Source: Trinickia violacea
GTDB taxonomy: Bacteria > Pseudomonadota > Gammaproteobacteria > Burkholderiales > Burkholderiaceae
Direction: 5' to 3'
Length of the DNA: 64,000 nt
NCBI RefSeq assembly: GCF_005280735.1
Contig: NZ_CP040078.1
Span: 1,984,001-2,048,000 of the forward strand
Below are positions 1-8,389 of the stretch, piece after piece. A model generated the notes under the pieces. That model made no database searches. It saw nothing but the letters and a program-made list of their open reading frames with translations, and was not told where the DNA came from. The first letter of the stretch is position 1; each line of letters opens with the position of its first letter. The position numbers were made by a program, and so were the translations under genes.

Positions 1-597
1 ATCGATGCCTAGCCTGCGGTCGATTTCGTCTTTGTCGAAAAGATCGAGAGTCCGGATATTTTCGACACCCATTGCGCCGACTGCGAACACGCGATCGGGA
101 CGCTCGCCGAGTTGAATGACACGGGTCCGGTAGGCTTCCGTGCTCGCGAAGTGCAAATGGCTCAATTTCGTTATCGCGTGACGAAACGATTCGTCGATGG
201 CGCCGAATGTGAGTTCGCCGCCATGCAAATGGGCGATGGGAATCTTGCAGACCGTTGCTGCGGCTGCGGCCGCGAAGGCCTCGAAGCGGTCGCCGAGAAT
301 GACGAGGAGGTCCGGTTCGAGGCGTCGGAATGCGTCGCCGTAGCGGATCATGCCGAGCCCCATCGCGGTGTACACGCCGGATTCCGACGCGCTGTCCATC
401 AACACTTCGATTCGTTCGTCGATGGCGATGCCGTCGCCGGCAATTTCCCGCCAGGTTGCGCCGCTCGATTCCGCGACATGCGATCCGGTCGCCAGCAGCT
501 TGACGGTCACGTCTTGCGTGGCCGCAAGCGCGCGAATCAGCGGGCGCAGCAAGCCATATTCAGCGCGTGTGCCGGTGAAGATACAGATCGTGCGCAT
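1..597 (-). CDS. legG: UDP-N-acetylglucosamine / UDP-diNAc-bacillosamine 2-epimerase (hydrolysing), NeuC/LegG family, 3' part cut off
   Basis: The frame reads from an ATG at 597 to the window edge without a stop (199 codons). Its start, MRTICIFTGTRAEYGLLRPL, is the signature opening of the hydrolysing UDP-sugar 2-epimerases, and the later stretch DLLVILGDRFEAFAAA fits the same family. These cytosolic enzymes release UDP and invert C2 of an N-acetylated sugar before nonulosonate condensation. LegB, LegC and LegI homologues upstream in the same operon make the LegG substrate (UDP-2,4-diacetamido-2,4,6-trideoxyhexose) more likely than the NeuC substrate UDP-GlcNAc; that choice is inference. It starts 37 bp after the stop of the membrane-protein gene. 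The C-terminal half lies outside the window. Confidence 0.88.
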   Translation of the reverse strand, partial: MRTICIFTGTRAEYGLLRPLIRALAATQDVTVKLLATGSHVAESSGATWREIAGDGIAIDERIEVLMDSASESGVYTAMGLGMIRYGDAFRRLEPDLLVILGDRFEAFAAAAAATVCKIPIAHLHGGELTFGAIDESFRHAITKLSHLHFASTEAYRTRVIQLGERPDRVFAVGAMGVENIRTLDLFDKDEIDRRLGID

Positions 598-633
598 AGC
601 GTGAATCCTGTGTAGAGCGAATTGCGGTTGACA

Positions 634-2790
634 TCACCAATTCTTCGCACCCAGCGTCCAAGTGCCATAGGCCGGCCTTGCCGGGTCGATCAACGCTGGA
701 TGCGCCTGCTTTGCGTACGCGAGGTCGGGAGGGTTCGCGTACACGAGCTTGAAGTCGAGGCCATCGGACATGTAGAGATAGGCCGGCTCCCCGTTCGAAC
801 GAGGCGTCATCGACTTCATGCGCGCCATGTAATCGGGAAACAGCCCAGGAATGTCGCCGTTGACGATCGGTGGTCCGATGCGCTCGGTCGGCGAGAGCTC
901 GTGGATGGGAATGTCACCATCGGGGAGCGATGCCGTGACGGGGTAGTGTCCGTGATCGAGGCGGTAGGCGCTCAATGCTTTGGCGATATCGAAAATTTGT
1001 TCGACGCGCGCGTCGGCTTGAACGTATTCGTACGCCATGCTCACGTCCATGTAGGAGCCAAGGTTCGACTCCCACGGATCGCCTCGGAGATACGACCGAA
1101 CGATCGACAGAACGCGCAAATCGTTGAGCGTGACGACACCGTTGCGCACCGTGATGATCGCGTGCGGCTTGTCGAACTGGTAGTCGCCGAAGTTGAAGCG
1201 CTTTCGCAATGCCGGATTCGAGAGGAGCGCTACCTTGGGCGGCCAGGTGCTGTACTCATCGACCGATACGCCTAGCCTGTCGCGAGTGTGATACACGGAT
1301 ACCAGCTCGCCCGTGTACTCGTAGTTCCAGAGCTTGCGGTCGTCGATGCGATGCGCAGCGTCGTCGAAGACGAAGGTGCGGATGTCTTTAAGCGGCGCCT
1401 GATGCGCCTGAACGAACGCCATGATCGCCGTCTGGCGAATCCAATCGCGCCAAAGATCCAATCCGCTGACGAGGCCGCTGCCCACGGAGGCGCCGATCAC
1501 GTAGCCGAGCAGAAGGTCATGTCCGATGCTGCGCAGCACCGCTATCTTCGAGAACGCCAGATCGAGAAGGTTGGCGAACGAGATCAACACGAGTGCGAGC
1601 CCGGCGATCGCAGGGAGGATGTTGCGGCTTTCGTAGAAGTCGGTGAGTTCGGGCGCCTTGCCTACGATCAGGTACGGATAGACGGCGGCGGCGAACAGGA
1701 CCCAGCCGAGCGCCGCTTGCGCGAGCGCCTTGTTCAATGTCGGCCGCTGCCGCCTGCGCGGTGCGATGCGCAGCAGCAGGAAGCAGATGAGTGCGCAGGC
1801 CAGCAGCATGAGCGGCGTGACGCTGCGTGACGAAGTGGCGAAATAGTCTCGCAGGACTGGCCGGATCGCTCCGAAGGCGTTGAAGATCGACGACATCAGA
1901 ATGCGCCGATCGACGTCGTTGTAGTCGCCATAGAGCGTGGACTTGACGCTTGTCAGCCGCTTGATCAGTGCGAAGACGATCGGCAAGGCGAGCAATACCG
2001 CGTTTTGCAGCGCGAACTCGCGCAACGGTGCTTTGGCTTTATGCAGGATCGAGCGCAGGCATGCCGGCAAATCGCGGAGACGGGAAGCCAGTTCACGCCA
2101 GCCAGAAAATTCGGCGGACCAGTCGATGCGCTCGCTCGCCTGACGGGCGGCCAAGAGGACCAGGAGCGCGAGGAACAGCGGAATGAGCGAGTTGAGGTAG
2201 AACGAAAAGAAAAAGAACGGCAGGCTCAGGAGCCGCGCTTTTTTGCGGTTGGGCATCGTCAGCAAGCATGCGCAGCCGATCCAGAAAGACGCGATGTAGA
2301 CGTTGTACATCGCTACGCTGGTCAGGAATCGGATCATTGCGACATGCGTTGCCGCATAAATCAGAAACAGCTTGAACGCATCGTTGCCGGAGATCACGCG
2401 CTGGCGATACAGCACGTAAGCTGCGGCAATGCCCGCGATGACCCATGCGACCAGCGCGGTCGCGCGCATCGCGAGCGCCGGGGAGGGCAGCGCGTTGATG
2501 GCGTTGGTCAGGTAGCCCCCCCAGAAAATGCCCAACTCCCGGCCGATGCGGATGCTTTGTTCAGGTGCCTGAAAACGCCATACCCAGTCGTCCCAGAAGT
2601 ATCCGGGGTTGCACAGAATGAGCGCGGTTCCGCCGAAGATCGCAATGAGCGCAATGGGCGCGCACCGAGCCCAGACTTGCAGCGACTGCAGGGCGGCGAG
2701 CCGCTTGTGCGGCACGTCACGCTCGCGTGGTTGCGCGTCGGTATCGGTTCGCAGCGGTGTCAGCATCGAGGCTTCATCCGGATCAAACAT
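634..2790 (-). CDS. Large polytopic membrane protein with soluble C-terminal domain, possible GT-C glycosyltransferase
   Basis: 718 residues. After a charged N-terminus there are about 10-11 hydrophobic segments between residues ~42 and ~440, then ~270 mostly polar residues. Just after the first membrane segment lies the motif YFWDDWVWRF, an acidic pair in the first outer loop as is typical of GT-C glycosyltransferases using lipid-linked sugars. I recognise no specific family. It starts 3 bp after the SDR stop codon, so it is part of the nonulosonate operon. A role as the serotype-type transferase partner of the GtrA/GtrB pair encoded upstream (11352-12733), or as a transferase of the nonulosonic acid, is inference. 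It could also be a polymerase- or ligase-like protein. Confidence 0.8.
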   Translation of the reverse strand: MFDPDEASMLTPLRTDTDAQPRERDVPHKRLAALQSLQVWARCAPIALIAIFGGTALILCNPGYFWDDWVWRFQAPEQSIRIGRELGIFWGGYLTNAINALPSPALAMRATALVAWVIAGIAAAYVLYRQRVISGNDAFKLFLIYAATHVAMIRFLTSVAMYNVYIASFWIGCACLLTMPNRKKARLLSLPFFFFSFYLNSLIPLFLALLVLLAARQASERIDWSAEFSGWRELASRLRDLPACLRSILHKAKAPLREFALQNAVLLALPIVFALIKRLTSVKSTLYGDYNDVDRRILMSSIFNAFGAIRPVLRDYFATSSRSVTPLMLLACALICFLLLRIAPRRRQRPTLNKALAQAALGWVLFAAAVYPYLIVGKAPELTDFYESRNILPAIAGLALVLISFANLLDLAFSKIAVLRSIGHDLLLGYVIGASVGSGLVSGLDLWRDWIRQTAIMAFVQAHQAPLKDIRTFVFDDAAHRIDDRKLWNYEYTGELVSVYHTRDRLGVSVDEYSTWPPKVALLSNPALRKRFNFGDYQFDKPHAIITVRNGVVTLNDLRVLSIVRSYLRGDPWESNLGSYMDVSMAYEYVQADARVEQIFDIAKALSAYRLDHGHYPVTASLPDGDIPIHELSPTERIGPPIVNGDIPGLFPDYMARMKSMTPRSNGEPAYLYMSDGLDFKLVYANPPDLAYAKQAHPALIDPARPAYGTWTLGAKNW

Positions 2791-2793
2791 CGT

Positions 2794-3576
2794 TCACCAG
2801 GCGCACCAGCCGCCGTCGACAATGAGGTTCTGACCTGTCACGTAGCTCGACAGGTCGCTTGCAAGAAAAAGCGCCACGCCCTTGAAATCCTCTTCGGTCG
2901 CCATGCGTGCGAGCGGTGTGCGTTGCGTGTAGCGCTCGACAAACTCGGCGGGTTGATTGCGCCATACCCCGCCAGGGCTCATCGCGTTGACGCGAACGCG
3001 CGGCGCCAAGGTGGTCGCAAGCCAGTGGGTCAACTGAATCAGCGCGCCTTTGCTTGCACCGTAAGCGGCCGGATTGCCCATGGCGGTGCCTTCGTAGAGC
3101 CGCCAGTCCGGTCCTACGACGCCGTATAGCGAAGACACGTTGATGACCGATCCTTTGCCGGACTGTTCGAGAAGGGGCAAGGCGGCTTGGACGAGCTCGA
3201 AGACGGCGGTGACGTTCACCTCGAAAGCGGCGCGCCAGGCGGCGCTTCGCTGCTGCTCGAAGGGAACGGCCCAGCCGTCGAGCTTCGAGGTCCCGACGAA
3301 GGCCGCACAGTTGACGAGCACGTCAAAGCTTCCGCAGCGCTCGGCGACGTGCCGGGGAAGCGCGCGCACGCTGGCTTCGTCGGCAAGCTCGACTTCGAAC
3401 GTGGCGACGTCGACGCTCGCCGCGCGGCGAAGGTGCTCTGCGCGTCGTTCCAGTTCCAGGCGTTCGCGATCCACTAGCGCAATCGTCGCGCCGGCTTCGG
3501 CTAGCGCCTCGGCGATCGCCGCGCCGATGTGCCCGGCGCCTCCGGTGATCACGGCGGTCTTGCCGGTAAGAGACAT
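2794..3576 (-). CDS. Short-chain dehydrogenase/reductase in nonulosonate cluster (PtmA-like)
   Basis: About 260 residues when started at MSLTGKTAVITGGAGHIGAA, where the Rossmann glycine motif TGGAGHIG lies at the usual distance from the N-terminus. An in-frame ATG at 3597 adds seven residues; neither has a strong Shine-Dalgarno. Catalytic Ser-Tyr-Lys are visible in INVSSLYG and, further on, AAYGASKGAL. The C-terminal IVDGGWCAW is typical of classical SDRs. SDRs called PtmA accompany legionaminic-acid genes in Campylobacter flagellin glycosylation loci; the resemblance in context is established, the exact reaction here is unknown. It may reduce a precursor or modify the nonulosonic acid. Confidence 0.85.
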   Translation of the reverse strand: MSLTGKTAVITGGAGHIGAAIAEALAEAGATIALVDRERLELERRAEHLRRAASVDVATFEVELADEASVRALPRHVAERCGSFDVLVNCAAFVGTSKLDGWAVPFEQQRSAAWRAAFEVNVTAVFELVQAALPLLEQSGKGSVINVSSLYGVVGPDWRLYEGTAMGNPAAYGASKGALIQLTHWLATTLAPRVRVNAMSPGGVWRNQPAEFVERYTQRTPLARMATEEDFKGVALFLASDLSSYVTGQNLIVDGGWCAW

Positions 3577-3621
3577 GAGTTGCGAGATCGTGCGCATCGT
3601 ATCGATATGGCGTCGTTGACG

Positions 3622-4566
3622 TTAGAGGTGGACCCAGCGCCGATTCAGCGCGGCCGATTCCGCGGCGACGATAAAACGTAGAACGTCGCGGCCTTCGTCG
3701 AAGGAACACATCGTCGAGGTGTCGTTGTCGAAAAACGCTTGAAGTTGTGCGCGATAGGTCGAATCGCGCTCGGCTTCACAGCGGGTCATTTCACCGTCGA
3801 CGGCCAGCGTGCCGTTCACGAGATCCAGGCTGGCGGTCAGATCTTGTGCGTTGATCGTGATGGTTCGCTTGGGCGTCCGGTCGAGGTAGTTGATGGAAAT
3901 CGCCACGGCCGGACAGCGCTCGTTGACCGACAGGATCGAATAGACATCGTCGCTGTCGATATCGAGGCTGCTGACGTGCCCGCCAATGGCGGCGACCGAT
4001 TGGGTTCGCCCGCACAGCCACAGCGCGAGGTCGATTTCATGCGACAGATCCCTCAACACGCCGCCGCCCTGCTCCTTGCGCGCGGAGTAAGACGACCGGT
4101 AGTCCGTTTCCGGGCGCCACTGCGGGAGATACTGCCCGGCGTAGAAGCTGGCGCTGTAGAGCGGCCGCGATGCGAGCGTCTCGCGCAGTTTTCTGACGAG
4201 CGGGTGAAAGCGCAGGTTGTAGGCCACCGAGACATGCATGGCCGGCGGCAGCGCGGGCGCTTTGTCGAGCCTATGGCACAGCGGTTTTTCGACCAGCAGG
4301 CGGCCTGCGAAGCCGGCTTGGGCCAGCTCCTGGAGGGTCTGCGCGTGAAGGTCGGTCGCGTTGGCAATCACGATTTGGTCGCAGGGTCGTTCGGCGAGCG
4401 CCTGCGCGATACTGGCGAAGCGGGGAAACGGCACCGCCGGACGGTTCGTGACACAGGCGACGTCCGCGCCCGCCTCCGCGGCGAGGCGGCTATGGCGCGC
4501 GCCGATCGATCCGTAGCCGATCACGAGCAGGCGCTTGTCCACGTTAGATCGGTTCATCTGCGGCAT
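3622..4566 (-). CDS. Gfo/Idh/MocA-family NAD(P)-dependent oxidoreductase
   Basis: 314 residues. The N-terminal Rossmann motif LLVIGYGSIGARHSRLA is followed by the family EKP signature in LLVEKPLCHR, and the central VLRDLSHEIDLALWLCG holds the catalytic His/Asp-like region of the C-terminal domain. The start overlaps the 3' end of legI by 23 bp, indicating translational coupling; an alternative ATG is nine bases in (MNRSNVDKR). Family members oxidise or reduce ring or carboxyl-adjacent hydroxyls of sugars. In a nonulosonate operon it may act on the C9 acid or a precursor, but no substrate can be read from the sequence. Confidence 0.88.
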   Translation of the reverse strand: MPQMNRSNVDKRLLVIGYGSIGARHSRLAAEAGADVACVTNRPAVPFPRFASIAQALAERPCDQIVIANATDLHAQTLQELAQAGFAGRLLVEKPLCHRLDKAPALPPAMHVSVAYNLRFHPLVRKLRETLASRPLYSASFYAGQYLPQWRPETDYRSSYSARKEQGGGVLRDLSHEIDLALWLCGRTQSVAAIGGHVSSLDIDSDDVYSILSVNERCPAVAISINYLDRTPKRTITINAQDLTASLDLVNGTLAVDGEMTRCEAERDSTYRAQLQAFFDNDTSTMCSFDEGRDVLRFIVAAESAALNRRWVHL

Positions 4567-5548
4567 AGGCGCGCGTCGCCAGCGTTCCGACCACGCGATC
4601 CCATTGGGCAGGCGAAATGCCCGCCCCGGGACGACGCACGGTCAAGTTCTCGGGCGACAGCGGTTCGCCTTTGGCAATGGGACGGCTTGCGACGATCGAC
4701 TTGCGCGCGATCAGGCGATTCGGCAGTTCGGACGGGGTCGGGCGCTTGCGGCCGTCGCCGAGCGCCGCCGTGACGCGGCGCACGGACTCGACCATCCGCG
4801 CGAACTCGGGCGCCTCGAGACTGGCGCGGTGATCGGGGCCTTCCATCGACCGGTCGAGTGTGAGGTGCTTCTCGATCACACGTGCGCCGAGCGCGGCGGC
4901 GGCGATCGGAATGTCGATGCCTTCCGTATGGTCGGAATAGCCGATCGAGATGCGCGGAAAGGCACTGCCGAGCGCGAGCATGGCGCGCAGATTGACCTCT
5001 TCGATGGGAGCCGGGTATTCGGTGGTGCAGTGGAGTACCGTGATCCGCTCGAGTGGCGTGCCTGCCGCCTCCAGCGTTTCCAGCGCATCTTCCACCTCGC
5101 CGAGCTTCGCCATTCCCGTGGAGAGGAAGATCGGCAGCCTCATCGCGCCCAGTTCGCGCAGGAACGGAATATCGGTGAGATCGCCTGAGCTGACTTTCAG
5201 TGCCTTCATGCCCACGCCGGCGAGAAAGACGGCCGATTCCGCATCGAATGGCGTGGACAGGAAAGCAATGTCCCTTTGTCCGCAATAAGCGGCGATATCG
5301 CGAAAGGCGGGAAGCGGCAATTCGAGGCGCTTCAACATCTCGAACTGCGACTCGCCTGCGCCACTTGTCTGCTTCTGATAGTTCGCTTTCGGCGCGAGCC
5401 GCGTGACGAGCTTTTCTGCGCGAAAGGTCTGGAATTTGACGTAGCTGGCGCGCGCTTGAGCGGCAGCGTCCACCAGGCGATAGGCCAAATCGACAGAGCC
5501 GTTGTGATTGACGCCGGCTTCGGCGATGACTGTGCAGATTGGATTCAC
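4544..5548 (-). CDS. legI: N-acetylneuraminate synthase family protein, legionaminic acid synthase-like
   Basis: 334 residues, normal length for the NeuB family. The start VIAEAGVNHNGSVDLAYRLV and the following VKFQTFRAEKLVT are the conserved TIM-barrel opening; GYSDHTEGIDIPIAAAALGA and VIEKHLTLDR carry metal- and PEP-binding residues. The last ~60 residues form the antifreeze-like SAF domain (ARKSIVASRPIAKGE). The enzyme condenses phosphoenolpyruvate with an N-acetylated hexosamine to a nonulosonic acid. Legionaminic rather than sialic acid is inferred from neighbouring LegB, LegC and the PglD-type acetyltransferase. Its ATG overlaps the acetyltransferase stop by 4 bp. Confidence 0.93.
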   Translation of the reverse strand: MNPICTVIAEAGVNHNGSVDLAYRLVDAAAQARASYVKFQTFRAEKLVTRLAPKANYQKQTSGAGESQFEMLKRLELPLPAFRDIAAYCGQRDIAFLSTPFDAESAVFLAGVGMKALKVSSGDLTDIPFLRELGAMRLPIFLSTGMAKLGEVEDALETLEAAGTPLERITVLHCTTEYPAPIEEVNLRAMLALGSAFPRISIGYSDHTEGIDIPIAAAALGARVIEKHLTLDRSMEGPDHRASLEAPEFARMVESVRRVTAALGDGRKRPTPSELPNRLIARKSIVASRPIAKGEPLSPENLTVRRPGAGISPAQWDRVVGTLATRAYAADEPI

Positions 5549-6168
5549 TTTGCGTGTGCTCCGATAAACAGCGCGCCGTCCGGCAGCGTCTTAAGAACAC
5601 GGGTTCCCATTCCGACGATGCAGTCCGCGCCGACCACGACGCCTTCGCGGCAGACGGCGCCGCTGCCGATCAGGCTTCGATCGCCGATCGTGGCGCCGCC
5701 GTTGAGGACTGCGGTTGTCGCGACGTGGCAATGATTGCCGACAACCGCATCGTGCTCGATCAGCGCGCGGGTGTTGACGATCGTATTTGCGCCGATTCGC
5801 GCATCGGGGCCGATGTGTGCCGCGTGCATGACGACCGTGCCTTCGCCGAGCGTCGCTGAGCGCGCGACGTGCGAGCGAGCGGACACGAGAGCCGGCAGCG
5901 TGAAGCGGGCCGCTTTCAGCGCATGGAACAGGCGAATCCTGATGTCGGGTGACTTGATCTGTCCGCAGGTGACGAGCGCGAACTCGCAGCGCTCGCGCAG
6001 CCGATGGAGATCGTCATCGACGCCGACGACCTCGTAGCCCATCACCTCCGAGATCGCACTGCCGCGCCGTTCGACGATGCCGGCAATGCGCCACGCTTGC
6101 GTCGATTCGATGACGTCGATGACCGCTTTGCAATGACCGCCTCCGCCGACCAGCAAGATGTCTTTCAT
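5545..6168 (-). CDS. PglD/NeuD-family sugar acetyltransferase, probable LegH-type N-acetyltransferase
   Basis: 207 residues from MKDILLVGGGGHCKAVIDVI, the nucleotide-sugar-binding motif that opens PglD/NeuD proteins; the open frame continues upstream but this start overlaps the legC stop by 4 bp (ATGA). The C-terminal half is a left-handed beta-helix of hexapeptide repeats (ARIGANTIVNT, ATIGDRSLIGSG). The sequence ALIEHDAVVGNHCHVA places His139 at the catalytic-base position of PglD. Between legC, which would supply a 4-amino sugar, and legI, the likely job is 4-N-acetylation using acetyl-CoA. O-acetylation as in NeuD is the alternative. Confidence 0.88.
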   Translation of the reverse strand: MKDILLVGGGGHCKAVIDVIESTQAWRIAGIVERRGSAISEVMGYEVVGVDDDLHRLRERCEFALVTCGQIKSPDIRIRLFHALKAARFTLPALVSARSHVARSATLGEGTVVMHAAHIGPDARIGANTIVNTRALIEHDAVVGNHCHVATTAVLNGGATIGDRSLIGSGAVCREGVVVGADCIVGMGTRVLKTLPDGALFIGAHAK

Positions 6169-7322
6169 GTCGTCGCCTCGGTGCGTACGCCGCTCGGAAT
6201 GTTGACGAGCCGGGCACTGACATGCGCTGTGACGTCGAGCGGTCCGCGCGGGCTTTGCGCGAACATCGGCAGCGTATGCAGCGGCTCCCAGGCGGGGCGC
6301 GTCATGACGCCCGCGTTGTTGGTGACCTCCAGGCAGGCATCGCGCTCGGCCTCGTTGCGCAGCAGAATCGCGCAGAGCCAATAGTTGGCGCGCGTGCCCT
6401 CCGGTTCGGCCACGAAGGGAATGTCGGAGGCCGTGAAGGCGGCCCGATAGCGTTGGGCGAGTGCCCGTTTGAAGCGAAGGAAATCGTCCAGCTGCTCGAG
6501 CTGCGCGCAGCCGAGCGCGGCATTCAAATTCGGAAGCCGGAAGTTGTAGCCGATTGCGTCATGCTCGAAGCGCCAGCGGTGGGGGACCTTCGCCGTGGTC
6601 GTCAGGTGTTTGGCCCGCTTGGCGATGGCCGGGTCGTTCGTCATGATGGCGCCGCCGCCGCCGGTCGTGCACACCTTGTTGCCGTTGAAGCTCAGCGTGC
6701 CCAATCGACCGGTGGTGCCGCAATGCCGCGTGCCGCGCCAGCTCCCGAGCGCTTCGGCGGCGTCCTCGACGAGCGCAATGCGCCACGCCTCGCAGACTTC
6801 GGCGATCTCGTCGATGCGGCACGGAAAGCCGAACGAATGCATCGGCACGCAGGCGGCCACGCGGCGGCCCGACGCGCGATGCCGCACGCTGCCGTTCGTG
6901 CGTTCGCACTCGCGCTCGAGAAATGCGCGCAGCGCATCGGGCGACATGCCGAGCGTCGCCAAGTCGACATCGACGAAAGCCGGCACCGCGGACGCGTGAG
7001 CGATCGCGTTCGCGGTGGCGACAAAGCTGAGCGATTGCGTGATGACCAGGTCGCCGGGCTCGACATCCGCGAGCAGCAGGGCCATGTGCAGCGCAGTGGT
7101 GCCGTTCGTTGTCGCGATCACGTGCTGCGCACCCGTGAGTGCGACCAGCATGCGCTCGAACTGGTCCACGTACTCGCCCACCGACGAAACGAAGGTCGAT
7201 TCGATCGTCGACTCGACATAAGCGCGCTCGTTGCCGGCAAATACGGGGGCATGGAGGGGCAGCGGTCCGTTACCGCCGTACACGTGGCGGACGATGCGAA
7301 GGATGTCGTGGGCGCGGGTCAT
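6165..7322 (-). CDS. legC: LegC-family PLP-dependent UDP-4-keto-sugar aminotransferase
   Basis: 385 residues of the DegT/DnrJ/EryC1 fold. The start with the HDILRIVRHVYG motif is characteristic of the LegC branch. TTNGTTALHMAL binds the PLP phosphate, VEDAAEALGS carries the ring-contacting Asp, and Lys216 in SFNGNKVCTTGGGGA is the PLP Schiff-base lysine. It should transaminate the 4-keto product of LegB to UDP-4-amino-4,6-dideoxy-GlcNAc. It starts 3 bp after the legB stop and overlaps the acetyltransferase by 4 bp, so the three steps are made together. Confidence 0.93.
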   Translation of the reverse strand: MTRAHDILRIVRHVYGGNGPLPLHAPVFAGNERAYVESTIESTFVSSVGEYVDQFERMLVALTGAQHVIATTNGTTALHMALLLADVEPGDLVITQSLSFVATANAIAHASAVPAFVDVDLATLGMSPDALRAFLERECERTNGSVRHRASGRRVAACVPMHSFGFPCRIDEIAEVCEAWRIALVEDAAEALGSWRGTRHCGTTGRLGTLSFNGNKVCTTGGGGAIMTNDPAIAKRAKHLTTTAKVPHRWRFEHDAIGYNFRLPNLNAALGCAQLEQLDDFLRFKRALAQRYRAAFTASDIPFVAEPEGTRANYWLCAILLRNEAERDACLEVTNNAGVMTRPAWEPLHTLPMFAQSPRGPLDVTAHVSARLVNIPSGVRTEATT

Positions 7323-7325
7323 GGC

Positions 7326-8330
7326 TCAGACGTTGTAGAGATCGGCTTTGTAGCGCGCCAGATTGGCGGGCTCCGTGAACCACTGCACGGTCTTCGCGAT
7401 GCCTCGGCGAAAGCCGTCCGGTCCGCCGTATTCGGGCGCCCAGCCGGTCAGCGCGCGCAGGCGTCCCGCATCGGCAAGCAGCCGTTCCACTTCGCTCTTC
7501 TCGGGACGCAGCCGCTGCTCGTCGGTTTCGACGCGCACGTCGATGCCCATCGTCTCGGCGATGACCTTGACGGTGTCGGCAATGCTGATCTCGAAGCCGC
7601 TGCCGGCATTGAGCACCTGGCCCACCGCGGCGTCGCTCTCCATCACCGCTTCGAACGCGCGGACGGTGTCGGTGACATAGTTGAAGTCGCGTGTCGGATG
7701 CAACGAACCGAGCTTGATCGCGCGCCGGCCGTTGGCGATTTGCGTGACGATGCTCGGAATCACGGCGCGTGCCGATTGACGCGGGCCGTACGTATTGAAC
7801 GGACGCAGCACGGAGACCGGTGTGCCGAACGACAAGTGGAACGACAGCGCAATCTGATCCGCGCCGATTTTCGAGGCCGAGTAGGGCGATTGACCTTGTA
7901 GAGGATGGGTTTCGGAGATCGGGACCGTGAGCGCCGTGCCGTACACCTCGCTCGTCGATGTGTGCACGACGCGCGCGCCGGAATCGCGCGCCGCCTGCAC
8001 GACGTTCAGTGTGCCCTTGATGTTGGTATCCACGTACGTATCCGGCGAGTGGTACGAATAGGGGATCGCGATCAGTGCGGCAAGATGAAGAACGACGTCA
8101 CGATCGGCGACCGCCTTGCGCACGCCGTTCGGGTCGCGGATGTCGCCGGCGAAGATGTCGAGCGAGGATTGCACGTCGCGGGCTGCATGGTCGAGCCAGC
8201 CCCACGAGTTGAACGAGTTGTACAGCACGAATGCGCGGACGTCGTGCCCGGCACGCACGAGATGTTCGGTGAGGTGCGAGCCGATAAAACCGTCCGAGCC
8301 GGTAACCAGGATTCTCTTTTTCGACGACAT
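7326..8330 (-). CDS. legB: LegB-family UDP-GlcNAc 4,6-dehydratase
   Basis: 334 residues of extended-SDR type. Motif GSDGFIGSHL (residues 11-20) binds NAD; STSEVYG and YSASK (Tyr150, Lys154) give the catalytic set. The segment SFNSWGWLDHAARDVQ is typical of the LegB/CDP-sugar dehydratase branch. First enzyme of the CMP-legionaminate route: UDP-GlcNAc to the 4-keto-6-deoxy intermediate. It is the first gene after a 58-bp gap containing a strong hairpin (8354-8389), so it may head its own transcription unit or depend on read-through from the CDP-sugar genes. Confidence 0.93.
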   Translation of the reverse strand: MSSKKRILVTGSDGFIGSHLTEHLVRAGHDVRAFVLYNSFNSWGWLDHAARDVQSSLDIFAGDIRDPNGVRKAVADRDVVLHLAALIAIPYSYHSPDTYVDTNIKGTLNVVQAARDSGARVVHTSTSEVYGTALTVPISETHPLQGQSPYSASKIGADQIALSFHLSFGTPVSVLRPFNTYGPRQSARAVIPSIVTQIANGRRAIKLGSLHPTRDFNYVTDTVRAFEAVMESDAAVGQVLNAGSGFEISIADTVKVIAETMGIDVRVETDEQRLRPEKSEVERLLADAGRLRALTGWAPEYGGPDGFRRGIAKTVQWFTEPANLARYKADLYNV

Positions 8331-8353
8331 GCGTTTCCTTTGCGAAGTCGGTG

Positions 8354-8389
8354 GACGAGCTTGCCGCGGGGGATAGCGGCAAGCTCGTC
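8354..8389 (-). terminator. 14-bp perfect hairpin between the CDP-sugar and nonulosonate modules
   Basis: GACGAGCTTGCCGC at 8354-8367 and its exact complement GCGGCAAGCTCGTC at 8376-8389 flank an 8-base loop. In the transcript (minus strand) the stem begins inside the stop codon of the ThDP-enzyme gene and ends 24 bp before legB starts. There is no U-tract after it, so it could be a Rho-type pause, a partial attenuator or an mRNA-stabilising/processing stem and not a full intrinsic terminator. Confidence 0.6.
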
